Shown here: piece after piece, positions 8,262-16,595 of the stretch
How the letters are laid out: every line of letters starts with the position of its first letter
Numbering within the stretch: the stretch's first letter is position 1
Assembly (NCBI GenBank): GCA_024653775.1
Contig: JANLHZ010000270.1
Location: forward strand, 1 to 35,940
Direction: 5' to 3'
DNA: 35,940 bases
Source of the DNA: Planctomycetota bacterium
GTDB lineage: Bacteria > Planctomycetota > UBA8742 > JACQVU01 > JANLHZ01
The notes under the pieces: model-generated
Told to the model about the DNA's origin: nothing
The model's database searches: none
What the model saw: only the letters and a program-made list of their open reading frames with translations
Position numbers and translations under genes: made by a program

Positions 8262-8331
8262 GACTGTAATTCCATATTGCGAGGACCTCTGAAGAATATC
8301 GGGTGATTTACAGCGAGATTCGAAACTTCGC

Positions 8332-9021
8332 TCAGATTTGATCTATGACTATTTTCACCTCCCGTGAAAGTCGCTCGGAGAGAGACACCCCCGCCGGCTC
8401 CATGCCTAAGAAAAACACGCCGTCGATGTCCGCGATCTGCGTCATCGTTGTTTCAAGATCGATCTTGGTAACGTTATCCGCGATTTCCTGGAAACTCTTC
8501 TTCTTTCCAGCCGCGGCGAGAAACATCAGCACCCGGCAACAACTCGAAATATCGACCACTTGCAGTCTTTTACGTTTTTTGAGTGTTTTAACGGCGAAAT
8601 ATAATATTTTAGCGCCACTGAAGAACACCGCCGTAAATATCCGCGACGGCAGCGACCCGGATTCAGATTCGTCCGTGCCGAGGTCGGATGACATTTTCAT
8701 TCCGGTAACATTGAAACTGACGTTTTCACCGGAAGGAGCAGTGACGATGATCGCTTCGACGTCCGGAACCTCGCGTTTGCGGGCCTCGTAGAAGATTCCC
8801 ACGATACCGACGAGCGCGATAAAATTTATCGCCATTTCCGGCAGCCCCATTAAATATAGCGGATAGTAGATTATTGTTACAATAACAAACCAGGAGGCTG
8901 TCAGTATGATCAAACTCGCGAGCATCGCCGATGCGCTGAGGGTCAGACAGCGTTTCGCGTCATTCTGAACCCTATTTGCGAGCCACAATTCCATAAGCTC
9001 ATTAGCTTTTTTCTTGCTCAA
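8332..9021 (-). CDS. Membrane protein of unknown function (tandem paralogue 2)
   Basis: A 229-residue paralogue of the adjacent downstream gene, 70 bases away. Layout is the same: amphipathic N-terminus (KKKANELMELWLANRVQNDAK), two hydrophobic segments at about 25-50 and 58-78, a soluble acidic middle (GTDESESGS), a third hydrophobic stretch at about 127-142, a basic turn (KKRKRLQ), then the shared C-terminal module with SSCCRVLMF, FQEIADNV, IDLETTMTQIADI, GVFFLGMEP and LSERLSREV. The start is TTG; I kept it because the residues after it align with the N-terminus of the paralogue. A later ATG at codon 10 is the alternative. No function can be assigned. Confidence 0.72.
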   Translation of the reverse strand: MSKKKANELMELWLANRVQNDAKRCLTLSASAMLASLIILTASWFVIVTIIYYPLYLMGLPEMAINFIALVGIVGIFYEARKREVPDVEAIIVTAPSGENVSFNVTGMKMSSDLGTDESESGSLPSRIFTAVFFSGAKILYFAVKTLKKRKRLQVVDISSCCRVLMFLAAAGKKKSFQEIADNVTKIDLETTMTQIADIDGVFFLGMEPAGVSLSERLSREVKIVIDQI

Positions 9022-9328
9022 GGAATTCTCTGGATTATCGAAATCAAAGCTACGGGGACCGGTTGTTCGGAAACAAGATTAACTTCAGGAAATGCGAATT
9101 TCAAGTGCGTTACCGAAAGGTAACGACGTTCCAGCTTCGTAACCGGGGAACAATTTTCCGGCTCTGTGGACAATTTTCTTGCAAAGGCGCATTTGAGGCT
9201 ATATCCTCGATAAACACAAAAAGAGCAACTTGTAGAGAAAATTTCGGAGATTGGGCACGCATTTGCAATAGGGATTGTAACGGTTGTTTTCTCGAACTTT
9301 TTCAGGTAACAAAAGGGAGTGTATTTTT
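9022..9328. other. Divergent intergenic region with a hairpin (9108-9125)
   Basis: This 307-base space separates the minus-strand membrane protein and the plus-strand HEAT-repeat gene, so it should hold both promoters and a leader. It contains a perfect 7-bp hairpin with a GAAA tetraloop (CGTTACC / GGTAACG, 9108-9125) and a looser CCGG-bounded hairpin near 9147-9165. I see no convincing gene and no known riboswitch pattern. Confidence 0.5.
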
Positions 9329-11524
9329 ATGAAATTCCGACTTGGAATTACCGCGGGCGCACTCATCGCCTGCCTGATGCTGAGCGGCGGTGACGCATAC
9401 GGTCACGGCGGCCAGTTCAATCAATGGACTCCGAAGCCGCCGGTTTCGGCTCAGCCCCGTCCGCCGCGCACGCAAGACCCGACGCTGACCCGTCCGCCCA
9501 CGGCGACCCCGCCTCCTGGAGCAACGCCTCCCCCGGCGACGACACCGCCGCCGAGCACGACTCCGCCTCCGGCGACGACACCGCCGCCGAGCACGACTCC
9601 GCCTCCGGCGACGACGCCGCCCCCGGCGACGACCCCGCCACCGGCCGTGACCCCGCCTCCGGGTATCACTCCTCCGCCGGTCGTGACGGCTCCGCCTTCC
9701 ACTCCGCCCTCAACTCCTCCGGCTGGAGTTCCGAGCGCTCCGAGCGGCCCTTCCGCGCCGACGACCGCCGCTCCGACGACTCCCGCTTCCGCTCCGAGGT
9801 CCGCCCCGGCGAGCGCCGGACGTCAGACCGTCGGTGCCGCGGGCAATCAGCCGCAGACTCCGGAAGTGCAGGAAATCGAAATCAATACGGACAACTATTG
9901 GGATGCATACTGGTTCTCGGGCAACCGCGAGCAGTTCATGCCGTTCGGCGAAACCCCGGCGGAAAGAGCCGCCCGCATGCGTGAGGCTTTCGAGCGCGGC
10001 GAGTCGGTCGTCGATGACAGCGCGACGATTCTCTCTCTCCTCGAAGAGGCGTCGAAAGACGACTACTGGATGATCCGCCTTGCGGCCGCGATGAAGATCG
10101 GCGAAGTCGGTCACCGCACGAACCGCAGCATGCTCGATCATCTCCTCGTCGACGAGTCGAACTTCGTGAAGGCTGCCGCGCATATGGCGGTCGGTCTGCT
10201 CGGAGACACCGACTCTCTCGATGCGCTGAAGAACGTCATCTACAATCCGCAGGAGCACATCATGACCCGCGGATACGCCCTAGCGGGCCTCGGCTTTATG
10301 GCTATGTACGCGAAGCAGCAGGACGAAGACATCAGCGAGATTATTGAAGTCATCCACACCGTGCTCGGAAAGGCCGACGTGGAGACCGAACTCGGAGTCG
10401 CCGCTCTGTCCGCCGCGGAAGTTTGCGAGGACGTTAGCGCCTCCAGGCTCATCATGGCGCAGACCCAGCACCGTGCTCCTGACGTCGCCGTTCACGCATA
10501 CAGCGCCCTCGGCCGCATCGGTTACACCGCGGAGAGCTTCGACTTCCTGCTCAGCGAACTCGCCGCTGACCGTCAGCGCATCGAAAATCGCCAGTCGATC
10601 ACGATCGCCCTCGGCCTCTACACGCTCATCGATGACGAGCGCAAGGCGACCCGTCTCGTCGAGATTCTCGCCAACCGCATCACCGAGCGTCACCCGACTT
10701 ACGAGCGCGATCTCTTCACCCGCCAGATGACCATGATCGCCCTCGCGAGATTCGCACGCGAGAACAAGAGCGCCCAGCGTCAGTGCTCGCAGATCATCGG
10801 AAATGCTCTGATGGACGGATCGATTGAAGAAAGAGGCTTCGCGGCTCTCGCAGCTTCGATCATGCTCACCGGAGAAGAAGCCGACCCACAGGTCGTCCAG
10901 CAGTTCATCACGAAGATGATCGAGAAGCTGAACGGGCAGGGCGAAAGCGACGCCACGGTGCGCGCTTCCTGCGCCAGTTCGCTCGGAATCCTCATCCGCG
11001 GACAAAACGAGCGCGTCGTCAATCAGGCCCGCGCGATCTTCAAGCAGAAGGCCGCGGACGATCGCGAGAGGATCGAGGTTCGCAACCACAGCTTCTACGC
11101 TCTCGCGTACACCCACCTGAAGACCGACTTCTCGACCCGCACCGAAGATGCCGAGTTCCTCGAGAACATTCTCAAGAACCCCGCCAACCAGAATAACAAA
11201 GACGTTATCTGGAACGCGTCGATCGCCCTCGGTCTTCTCTATTCGGGCAAGGAACTGCCCAGCGTCTTCACGGACACTCTCCTGAAGATGGACAGCTCCG
11301 AAATCCGCAGCGCGGTCTGTGTCGCGCTCGGAATCAGCCGCAACAAGTTCGCGGCTCCGCTCCTTGCGTCCACCTACAGGGCCGAGAGACACGACTTCGT
11401 GAAGCAGAAGATCATTTCCGCAATCGGAGAGATCGGAAGCAAGTATGGTTGCAGCGCCTGGAGCATCACTGCCCGGGACCACAACTTCCAGATGAACACG
11501 ACTCAGCTCTCAGACCTCTACTAA
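9329..11524 (+). CDS. Exported Pro/Thr-rich HEAT-repeat protein
   Basis: A 731-residue protein starting with a signal peptide (MKFRLGITAGALIACLML, then SGGDAYGHGG), so it is exported. I chose this ATG because AAAGGGAG lies nine bases upstream and the signal peptide begins at it. Residues about 50-140 are a low-complexity linker of TPPP-A/S-TT units, then Ala/Pro/Ser-rich sequence. From about 230 to the end the protein is a run of HEAT/armadillo-like helical pairs, such as DYWMIRLAAAMKIGEVGHR, FVKAAAHMAVGLLGD and SAALSAAEVCED-like helices, a fold used for protein binding. A strong terminator follows directly, so it is probably monocistronic. The partner is unknown. Codon use is heavily GC3, as in highly expressed local genes. 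Confidence 0.85.
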   Translation: MKFRLGITAGALIACLMLSGGDAYGHGGQFNQWTPKPPVSAQPRPPRTQDPTLTRPPTATPPPGATPPPATTPPPSTTPPPATTPPPSTTPPPATTPPPATTPPPAVTPPPGITPPPVVTAPPSTPPSTPPAGVPSAPSGPSAPTTAAPTTPASAPRSAPASAGRQTVGAAGNQPQTPEVQEIEINTDNYWDAYWFSGNREQFMPFGETPAERAARMREAFERGESVVDDSATILSLLEEASKDDYWMIRLAAAMKIGEVGHRTNRSMLDHLLVDESNFVKAAAHMAVGLLGDTDSLDALKNVIYNPQEHIMTRGYALAGLGFMAMYAKQQDEDISEIIEVIHTVLGKADVETELGVAALSAAEVCEDVSASRLIMAQTQHRAPDVAVHAYSALGRIGYTAESFDFLLSELAADRQRIENRQSITIALGLYTLIDDERKATRLVEILANRITERHPTYERDLFTRQMTMIALARFARENKSAQRQCSQIIGNALMDGSIEERGFAALAASIMLTGEEADPQVVQQFITKMIEKLNGQGESDATVRASCASSLGILIRGQNERVVNQARAIFKQKAADDRERIEVRNHSFYALAYTHLKTDFSTRTEDAEFLENILKNPANQNNKDVIWNASIALGLLYSGKELPSVFTDTLLKMDSSEIRSAVCVALGISRNKFAAPLLASTYRAERHDFVKQKIISAIGEIGSKYGCSAWSITARDHNFQMNTTQLSDLY
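9535..9606 (+). repeat. 36-bp tandem repeat, two perfect copies, in the Pro/Thr linker
   Basis: Bases 9535-9570 are repeated exactly at 9571-9606 and followed by a partial, diverged third unit. The unit is 12 codons and encodes alternating TPPPATTPPPST segments, so copy-number change would alter linker length without breaking the frame. Confidence 0.9.
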
Positions 11525-11541
11525 AAAGCAGAGAGTTTTCG

Positions 11542-11574
11542 AAAAGGACGGATCTTCGGATCCGTCCTTTTTTT
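11542..11574 (+). terminator. Rho-independent terminator after the HEAT-repeat gene
   Basis: A 13-bp perfect stem, AAAAGGACGGATC with GATCCGTCCTTTT, closes a TTCG tetraloop and runs into a T tract. It begins 17 bases after the stop codon. Because the stem carries A and T runs on both sides it may also work in the other direction, but no gene converges on it. Confidence 0.93.
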
Positions 11575-11615
11575 ATTTGAGCGCCTTCCTCTGGATCGTT
11601 TTTCACACAGCGATG

Positions 11616-11657
11616 TGAAATTTTGAATTGCGAAATTTGATTTACGATTTCAAATCT
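11616..11657 (+). repeat. Degenerate heptanucleotide ladder
   Basis: Six successive heptamers in register, TGAAATT-TTGAATT-GCGAAAT-TTGATTT-ACGATTT-CAAATCT, in the AT-rich space before tex. The units are diverged, so this is less certain than the other ladders. Confidence 0.45.
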
Positions 11658-11721
11658 TGGGGTAATCTCTTTCCGTGAAAGCAGTTTCAGGTTCCAAACA
11701 TACAGGTTAAAAGCGGTAATC

Positions 11722-13905
11722 ATGGATCGATCAACAACAATAGAAGACGCATTCGAATACAAGGCCGAAGTGATTCAGGAGGACGTTCTCGCTGTTCTCG
11801 AGACGCGAAGCGCACATAAACCGAACCAGACCCGCAGCGTCGTCCTGCTGCATCTTGAAGGATGCACCGTGCCATTCATCGCAAGGTATCGCAAGGAGCG
11901 CACGGGCGGACTCGACGAAGTCGGTATCGCGGAAATCATCGACGAATTCACGTATTTCAAAGAGCTTCTCGAACGAAGGCAGTTCATCCTGAAATCCATC
12001 GCGGATCAGGGCAAGCTCACAGAAGAGCTTCGCGAACGAATCGAGGTTTGCTTCGACAAGGTCGAACTCGAGGACATTTATCTTCCCTACAAACGCCGCA
12101 AAAAGACGAGGGCGGACAAGGCAAGGGAAAAGGGTCTCGCGCCGCTGGCAGAGATTCTGTTCGCGCAGGATTCAGGCGTCGACATTTTCGCGGAGGCGGA
12201 GAAATTCGTCAACTCCGAACTCGGCGTCGGAAGCATCGAGGAGGCGCTGCAAGGCGCGAAGGACATCGTCGCGGAGGAGGTCGCGCACGACACGGAAATC
12301 CGCGCGGCGAGTCGCGAGATCGGTTCGAACCGCGCGTTCGCCAGGGTTTCGCCATGGGAAGCCGACGAGGAAGGGAAGTACACCGATTACGTCGACTTCG
12401 AAGGCGATCTGGTTAAGCTGCCCGCGCACAATTTACTCGCGCTGTTTCGCGGAGAACGCGAGCGGAAACTCAAGCTCCCGATAGAGTTCGACGAAAGCGC
12501 GATCCTTTGCGAGATCGAACGCAAATACTTGCGATCCGCATCCGGAAGGTATCGCGAACTGCTGTCCGACGCGTTCCGGGATTCGATGGATCGCCTCCTA
12601 CTGCCGTCAGTCGAAACCGACGTCCGCGCGACGCTGTTCGATCGCGCGTCGGAGGAAAGCATCGGCATCTTCGCAAGGAATCTCGAGGCGCTCCTGTTCG
12701 CCGCGCCGCTGCCGGAGAAGTCGATTCTGGCGGTGGACCCCGGGTTCCGCACGGGATGCAAACTCGCGGTGCTCGATCCGACGGGGAAGTTCCTCGAAAG
12801 CGACACGATTTATCCGACCCCGCCGAACTCAAGAATCGAGGAAGCGGAAGCTAAAGTCATGCGCCTGCTCGAAAAGCACGACATCGAAATCGTAGCGGTC
12901 GGGAACGGCACCGCCTCCCGCGAGACGCAAGCCTTCCTGAAATCAGTCTCAAAACTGCGCAAATTCCAAATCGTGATCGTGAACGAATCCGGCGCGTCGA
13001 TCTATTCCGCGTCCGAGATCGCGCGGGAGGAATTCCCGAGCCTCGACGTCACCGTTCGTGGCGCGATCTCCATAGGCCGCAGGTTGCAGGACCCGCTCGC
13101 GGAGCTCGTTAAGATCGATCCGAAATCCATCGGCGTCGGACAGTACCAGCACGACGTCGATCAGAAAAGGCTGAAGGAATCGCTCCGCCGCGTGGTAGAG
13201 AGGGTCGTCAACCGCGTCGGCGTAAACTTGAACACCGCGAGCGCTGCAATTCTCGGCTACATTTCCGGACTCACGAGTTCGGGCGCGAGAAAGATCGTCG
13301 AGCACCGCAACTCCCGCGGGAGATTCGAGAGCAGGTCCGCGCTGCGTGAAGTCGGCGGCATCGGCGCGAAGACGTTCGAGCAGTGCGCGGGATTCCTCAG
13401 GATCGCCGACGGAAGAGACCCGCTCGACAACACCGCCGTTCATCCGGAGTCGTATGAAATCGCGCGGAAAATGCTCGCGGACGCTGGAATCGACGCAGGA
13501 AGCGCTCCGAGGCACCGTGACAGACTTGCGCAAATCCGGAAAATGCAGTACGCGACCGAAACCGTCGGAATCGAGACTATCACAGACATAATCGAAGAGC
13601 TGATGCAGCCCGGACGCGACCCTCGCGGCACCCTCGAAGTCTTCGCGTACGCGGACGGCGTCGAGTCGATGGAGGACCTCAGCATGGGGATGCGCCTACC
13701 GGGGGTCGTCACTAACGTCACTAAGTTCGGCGCCTTCGTCGACGTCGGCGTTCATCAGGACGGACTCGTACACATCAGCCAGCTTGCGGATAGATTCGTC
13801 AACGATCCCTCCGAGGTCGTCAAAGTCGGCGACCGAGTGAACGTCCGCGTTCTCGAAGTCGACGTTCAGCGTAAACGAATCGCGCTTTCGATGCGAAGCT
13901 CGTAG
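11722..13905 (+). CDS. tex: Tex-family S1 RNA-binding protein (transcription accessory protein)
   Basis: A 727-residue Tex homologue, close to the usual 720-780. Tex binds nucleic acids and RNA polymerase and is related to eukaryotic Spt6. The N-terminal helical region contains TVPFIARYRKERTGGLDE, the family hallmark, and YLPYKRRKKTRADKAREKGL. A YqgF/RNase H-like domain begins near residue 335 (LAVDPGFRTGCKLAVLD), with the GNGTASRET motif. Then come SIYSASEIAREEFP, the helix-hairpin-helix repeats (VGVNLNTASAAIL, REVGGIGAKTFEQCAGFL) and a C-terminal S1 domain at about 657-725 (PGVVTNVTKFGAFVDVGVHQDGLVH). It sits between the HEAT gene and accA with its own AT-rich leader. Confidence 0.97.
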   Translation: MDRSTTIEDAFEYKAEVIQEDVLAVLETRSAHKPNQTRSVVLLHLEGCTVPFIARYRKERTGGLDEVGIAEIIDEFTYFKELLERRQFILKSIADQGKLTEELRERIEVCFDKVELEDIYLPYKRRKKTRADKAREKGLAPLAEILFAQDSGVDIFAEAEKFVNSELGVGSIEEALQGAKDIVAEEVAHDTEIRAASREIGSNRAFARVSPWEADEEGKYTDYVDFEGDLVKLPAHNLLALFRGERERKLKLPIEFDESAILCEIERKYLRSASGRYRELLSDAFRDSMDRLLLPSVETDVRATLFDRASEESIGIFARNLEALLFAAPLPEKSILAVDPGFRTGCKLAVLDPTGKFLESDTIYPTPPNSRIEEAEAKVMRLLEKHDIEIVAVGNGTASRETQAFLKSVSKLRKFQIVIVNESGASIYSASEIAREEFPSLDVTVRGAISIGRRLQDPLAELVKIDPKSIGVGQYQHDVDQKRLKESLRRVVERVVNRVGVNLNTASAAILGYISGLTSSGARKIVEHRNSRGRFESRSALREVGGIGAKTFEQCAGFLRIADGRDPLDNTAVHPESYEIARKMLADAGIDAGSAPRHRDRLAQIRKMQYATETVGIETITDIIEELMQPGRDPRGTLEVFAYADGVESMEDLSMGMRLPGVVTNVTKFGAFVDVGVHQDGLVHISQLADRFVNDPSEVVKVGDRVNVRVLEVDVQRKRIALSMRSS

Positions 13906-14029
13906 CGTAAATCCAGAGCCGTACCCAGCCGGCGCATTCCGACTTCGCTGATGAACCCCGCTTCGAAGATTCCCTTTAATTTTCATCGCTTCGCGGATAG
14001 AATCGCTCCGCCAGCGCATCGGAGAAATA

Positions 14030-15067
14030 ATGGCGACACAAGTTGATAAATTCCTCGATTTCGAACGGGAAATCGTCAAGCTGCAAACAAGGATCGACGA
14101 GCTTCTCGGTCTCGTAGCCGCGGGCGCGAGCGAGCGAACAGGCGAGATTCACATCCTTGAAGATGAACGCGACCAGATGCTGCGCGACGTCTACGGAAAC
14201 CTCGATCCCTGGCAGATCGTCAGCGTAGCGCGCCATTCCGATAGGCCCGTGACGATGCACTACGTTTCCGGGATGTTCGAGGACTTCATCGAACTCCACG
14301 GCGACCGCGCGTTCGGCGACGATCCCGCGATAATCACCGGCTTCGCGCATATCGAAGGCAGAAAAGTTCTCGTCGTCGGTCATCGAAAAGGCAGAACGAC
14401 CCACGAACGTATCAGGTACAATTTCGGCTGCGCGCACCCGGAGGGCTATCGAAAGGCGTTTCGGAAAATGCAGCTCGCAGAGAATTACGGCCTTCCGATA
14501 ATCACGCTTATAAACACGCCGGGCGCGTATCCGGGCATAGGCGCCGAGGAGCGAGGCCAGGCGAACGCTATCGCCGAGAATATCGCACTGATGGCAGGGC
14601 TTCGCGTCCCGATAATCAGCATCGTCATAGGCGAAGGCGGTTCCGGCGGCGCCCTCGGAATCGGCGTCTGCGACAGACTCCTCGTCCAGGAGTTTTCGTA
14701 CTACAGCATCATCAGCCCCGAGGGTTGCAGCTCGATTCTCTGGAAATCAGCGGCGTACGCCGAGGAAGCCGCGAAGGCGCTTAAACTTACCTCGCGCGAT
14801 CTTTTCGAACTCGGCATCGCCGACGAAGTGATAAAGGAACCCCTCGGCGGCGCTCATCGCGATCCGCAAAAGACTATCATGGCGACGAAAGAAGCCGTGG
14901 TGAGGCATCTGCATGAACTGTCTCGGCTTGACGTCGACGAGCTGATGGAACTCCGGTTTGAAAAGTATCGTAAAATCGGAGACGTCCATGTCCAGGGCGA
15001 CATTTCATTCCTTTCTCATTCACCCGATAACGAGGAGGATGGAGATTCGACCAGCGGCGCAGATTAG
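14030..15067 (+). CDS. accA: Acetyl-CoA carboxylase carboxyltransferase subunit alpha
   Basis: A 345-residue AccA. With AccD it moves the carboxyl group from carboxybiotin to acetyl-CoA, giving malonyl-CoA for fatty acid synthesis. Diagnostic segments are FLDFEREIVKLQTRIDEL at the N-terminus, DPWQIVSVARHSDRP, GDRAFGDDPAI, GHRKGR, NFGCAHPEGYRKA, the glycine-rich GEGGSGGALGIGV near residue 200 and SPEGCSSILWK. The length is slightly above the usual 315-320 because of an acidic tail. GGAGA lies at good spacing before the ATG. accD is not nearby. It converges on the TS-like gene with only 12 bases between the stops. Confidence 0.98.
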   Translation: MATQVDKFLDFEREIVKLQTRIDELLGLVAAGASERTGEIHILEDERDQMLRDVYGNLDPWQIVSVARHSDRPVTMHYVSGMFEDFIELHGDRAFGDDPAIITGFAHIEGRKVLVVGHRKGRTTHERIRYNFGCAHPEGYRKAFRKMQLAENYGLPIITLINTPGAYPGIGAEERGQANAIAENIALMAGLRVPIISIVIGEGGSGGALGIGVCDRLLVQEFSYYSIISPEGCSSILWKSAAYAEEAAKALKLTSRDLFELGIADEVIKEPLGGAHRDPQKTIMATKEAVVRHLHELSRLDVDELMELRFEKYRKIGDVHVQGDISFLSHSPDNEEDGDSTSGAD

Positions 15068-15079
15068 CGAATTTACGGA

Positions 15080-16504
15080 TCAACTATCCTGAATGTACTC
15101 GATCCCATTTTCGAGACAATACTTCGCCTGCTGCAGTTGCCTCCCGATGTATATCGCGTGACCGATGTCGCTGACGAGTTTTTTCTCTTCGATAATTCTT
15201 GCCACGCGCAGCACGTCAGAGTCCGATATTTCTTCGATAAGCGTTCCGGAACTATTATAGACATTACAGGTGAAAACTCCTCCGTCGATTCCGATCCTGA
15301 AAAAACCGTTCGGATCTTCGACCATTTTGTACCTTCGTTTTTTTAGTATGGTTTGAGCCTCCGATAGCTTGGACGCGCGGATGCTTATACTATGACTTAC
15401 TATAGTTATAGTCCCAACGGGTATACCTGTTGCCTTCGATACTATAGTTTGAATATTTGCAAGACCATATACGTTTTTAAGCCAGGCGCTAAACCCATTA
15501 TGCGCACGATACGTCGCTGAAAGGTGAAGTTTATCGTCAAACACCCTGAAAAACACAGTTACCAGGCAAGGCACCTCCTCGCCGAACGGATCGCTGATCG
15601 GATCCCATAAAGATATGAACGTATTTCTCTTAGCCCGATCATTCTTAAGGTTATCGATAACTATCTGAACCTGATTGACTCCAAAATACTCGCGCATTCG
15701 ATTTCCATAGGTATAGTCCTGGTCGTCCGCCTTTTCCGGACTATACATTTCTCTCTGATAGTTACGTATTTCGTCTTCAGGATAACCCGTGAGCGACAAT
15801 TTCGAATAGTCGCCCGATACCGGATCCTCGACAAGCACCTTTACGTTCATCAGTTCGAGTCTGTCTTCAGAAGTGTTGCCGCCGCCGTGGTTCTGCTTTC
15901 CGAATAATGCAAGCGTATGCAGAACTTCGATATACGCCTCGACTATAGAGGATGCTATAAGCTGGTGGCCGCCGACGAGAGACGGTCTGGACGATGATTT
16001 TATTTTGGGAATCTCGAATTTCGAACGTGGAAATTCTTCCGACGGATCGAACTCAATAGTATTAATTCGCTTCGCGACGTCCTTGATGCTATCGATAAAT
16101 ATCAGTTCGACGCTGGGCGGAATGCCCTTCTCGCCGATAAGCGCGGGAAGTCTTCGATCGGTGGTTCTGAGCGAAATCAGTCGATCATCGTCCGCGAGGG
16201 GTTCGAAATTTCGTTCGTAAAAGTCCTTTATCGAAGCCCGAGAGTTGCCGGCGTCGCTTCCGGTGACGATCAGGTATTTGATCTGCGGATTGTAATGCAG
16301 ATTCGCGGTGAGTTCGGGAATACCGTCGCCGTAGAGATTCGCGATGCCGCAAATTGGGCTGGAATCGGGATCGAGATTGCATCCCGCCGCCTGAAGCTGC
16401 GAAATCACGTGGGGAACCCGGCTCCAGAGCGTCAGAAGCCCGACGACGCCGTGCTCGTTGACGGCTGTGATCTTGTCTGCGTAGTAAACGGCTTCGAACT
16501 TCAT
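15080..16504 (-). CDS. Three-part protein: MtrA-like + thymidylate-synthase-like + DUF4346-like
   Basis: A 474-residue protein whose parts I recognise separately. The N-terminal third (VVGLLTLWS, CGIANLYGDGIPELTANL, NPQIKYLIVTGSDAG) resembles MtrA-like proteins (tetrahydromethanopterin S-methyltransferase subunit A). The middle resembles thymidylate synthase of the archaeal type: C313 in EEVPCLVTVFFRV aligns with the catalytic Cys, though the usual next His is Leu; YRAHNGFSAWLKNVYGL matches the 'RSxDxxxGxPFN' region with changed residues but keeps an Asn; and GIPVGTITIVSHSISI matches the late strand. The last 70 residues (FFRIGIDGG, HAIYIGRQLQQAKYCLENG, YIQDS) look like DUF4346. Ordinary TS activity is doubtful. 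It diverges from the isomerase-like gene across 91 bases, which suggests shared control. Confidence 0.7.
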   Translation of the reverse strand: MKFEAVYYADKITAVNEHGVVGLLTLWSRVPHVISQLQAAGCNLDPDSSPICGIANLYGDGIPELTANLHYNPQIKYLIVTGSDAGNSRASIKDFYERNFEPLADDDRLISLRTTDRRLPALIGEKGIPPSVELIFIDSIKDVAKRINTIEFDPSEEFPRSKFEIPKIKSSSRPSLVGGHQLIASSIVEAYIEVLHTLALFGKQNHGGGNTSEDRLELMNVKVLVEDPVSGDYSKLSLTGYPEDEIRNYQREMYSPEKADDQDYTYGNRMREYFGVNQVQIVIDNLKNDRAKRNTFISLWDPISDPFGEEVPCLVTVFFRVFDDKLHLSATYRAHNGFSAWLKNVYGLANIQTIVSKATGIPVGTITIVSHSISIRASKLSEAQTILKKRRYKMVEDPNGFFRIGIDGGVFTCNVYNSSGTLIEEISDSDVLRVARIIEEKKLVSDIGHAIYIGRQLQQAKYCLENGIEYIQDS

Positions 16505-16595
16505 TTTGACGCACGAACTTATTGCAAATGCGGCGGAGAATTGTAATCATCTACGAATCACTGAATTCTATCAGCAAGTCGTTTCCGGAGTCAAC

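Noticed and set aside
9108-9165. c-di-GMP (GEMM) or other riboswitch before the HEAT gene
   Set aside because: The GAAA-loop hairpin is suggestive, but the conserved GEMM core and second stem are missing.
10280-11482. Minus-strand open frame of 400 codons opposite the HEAT gene
   Set aside because: Low-complexity charged translation without domains; shadow of a strongly GC3-biased gene.
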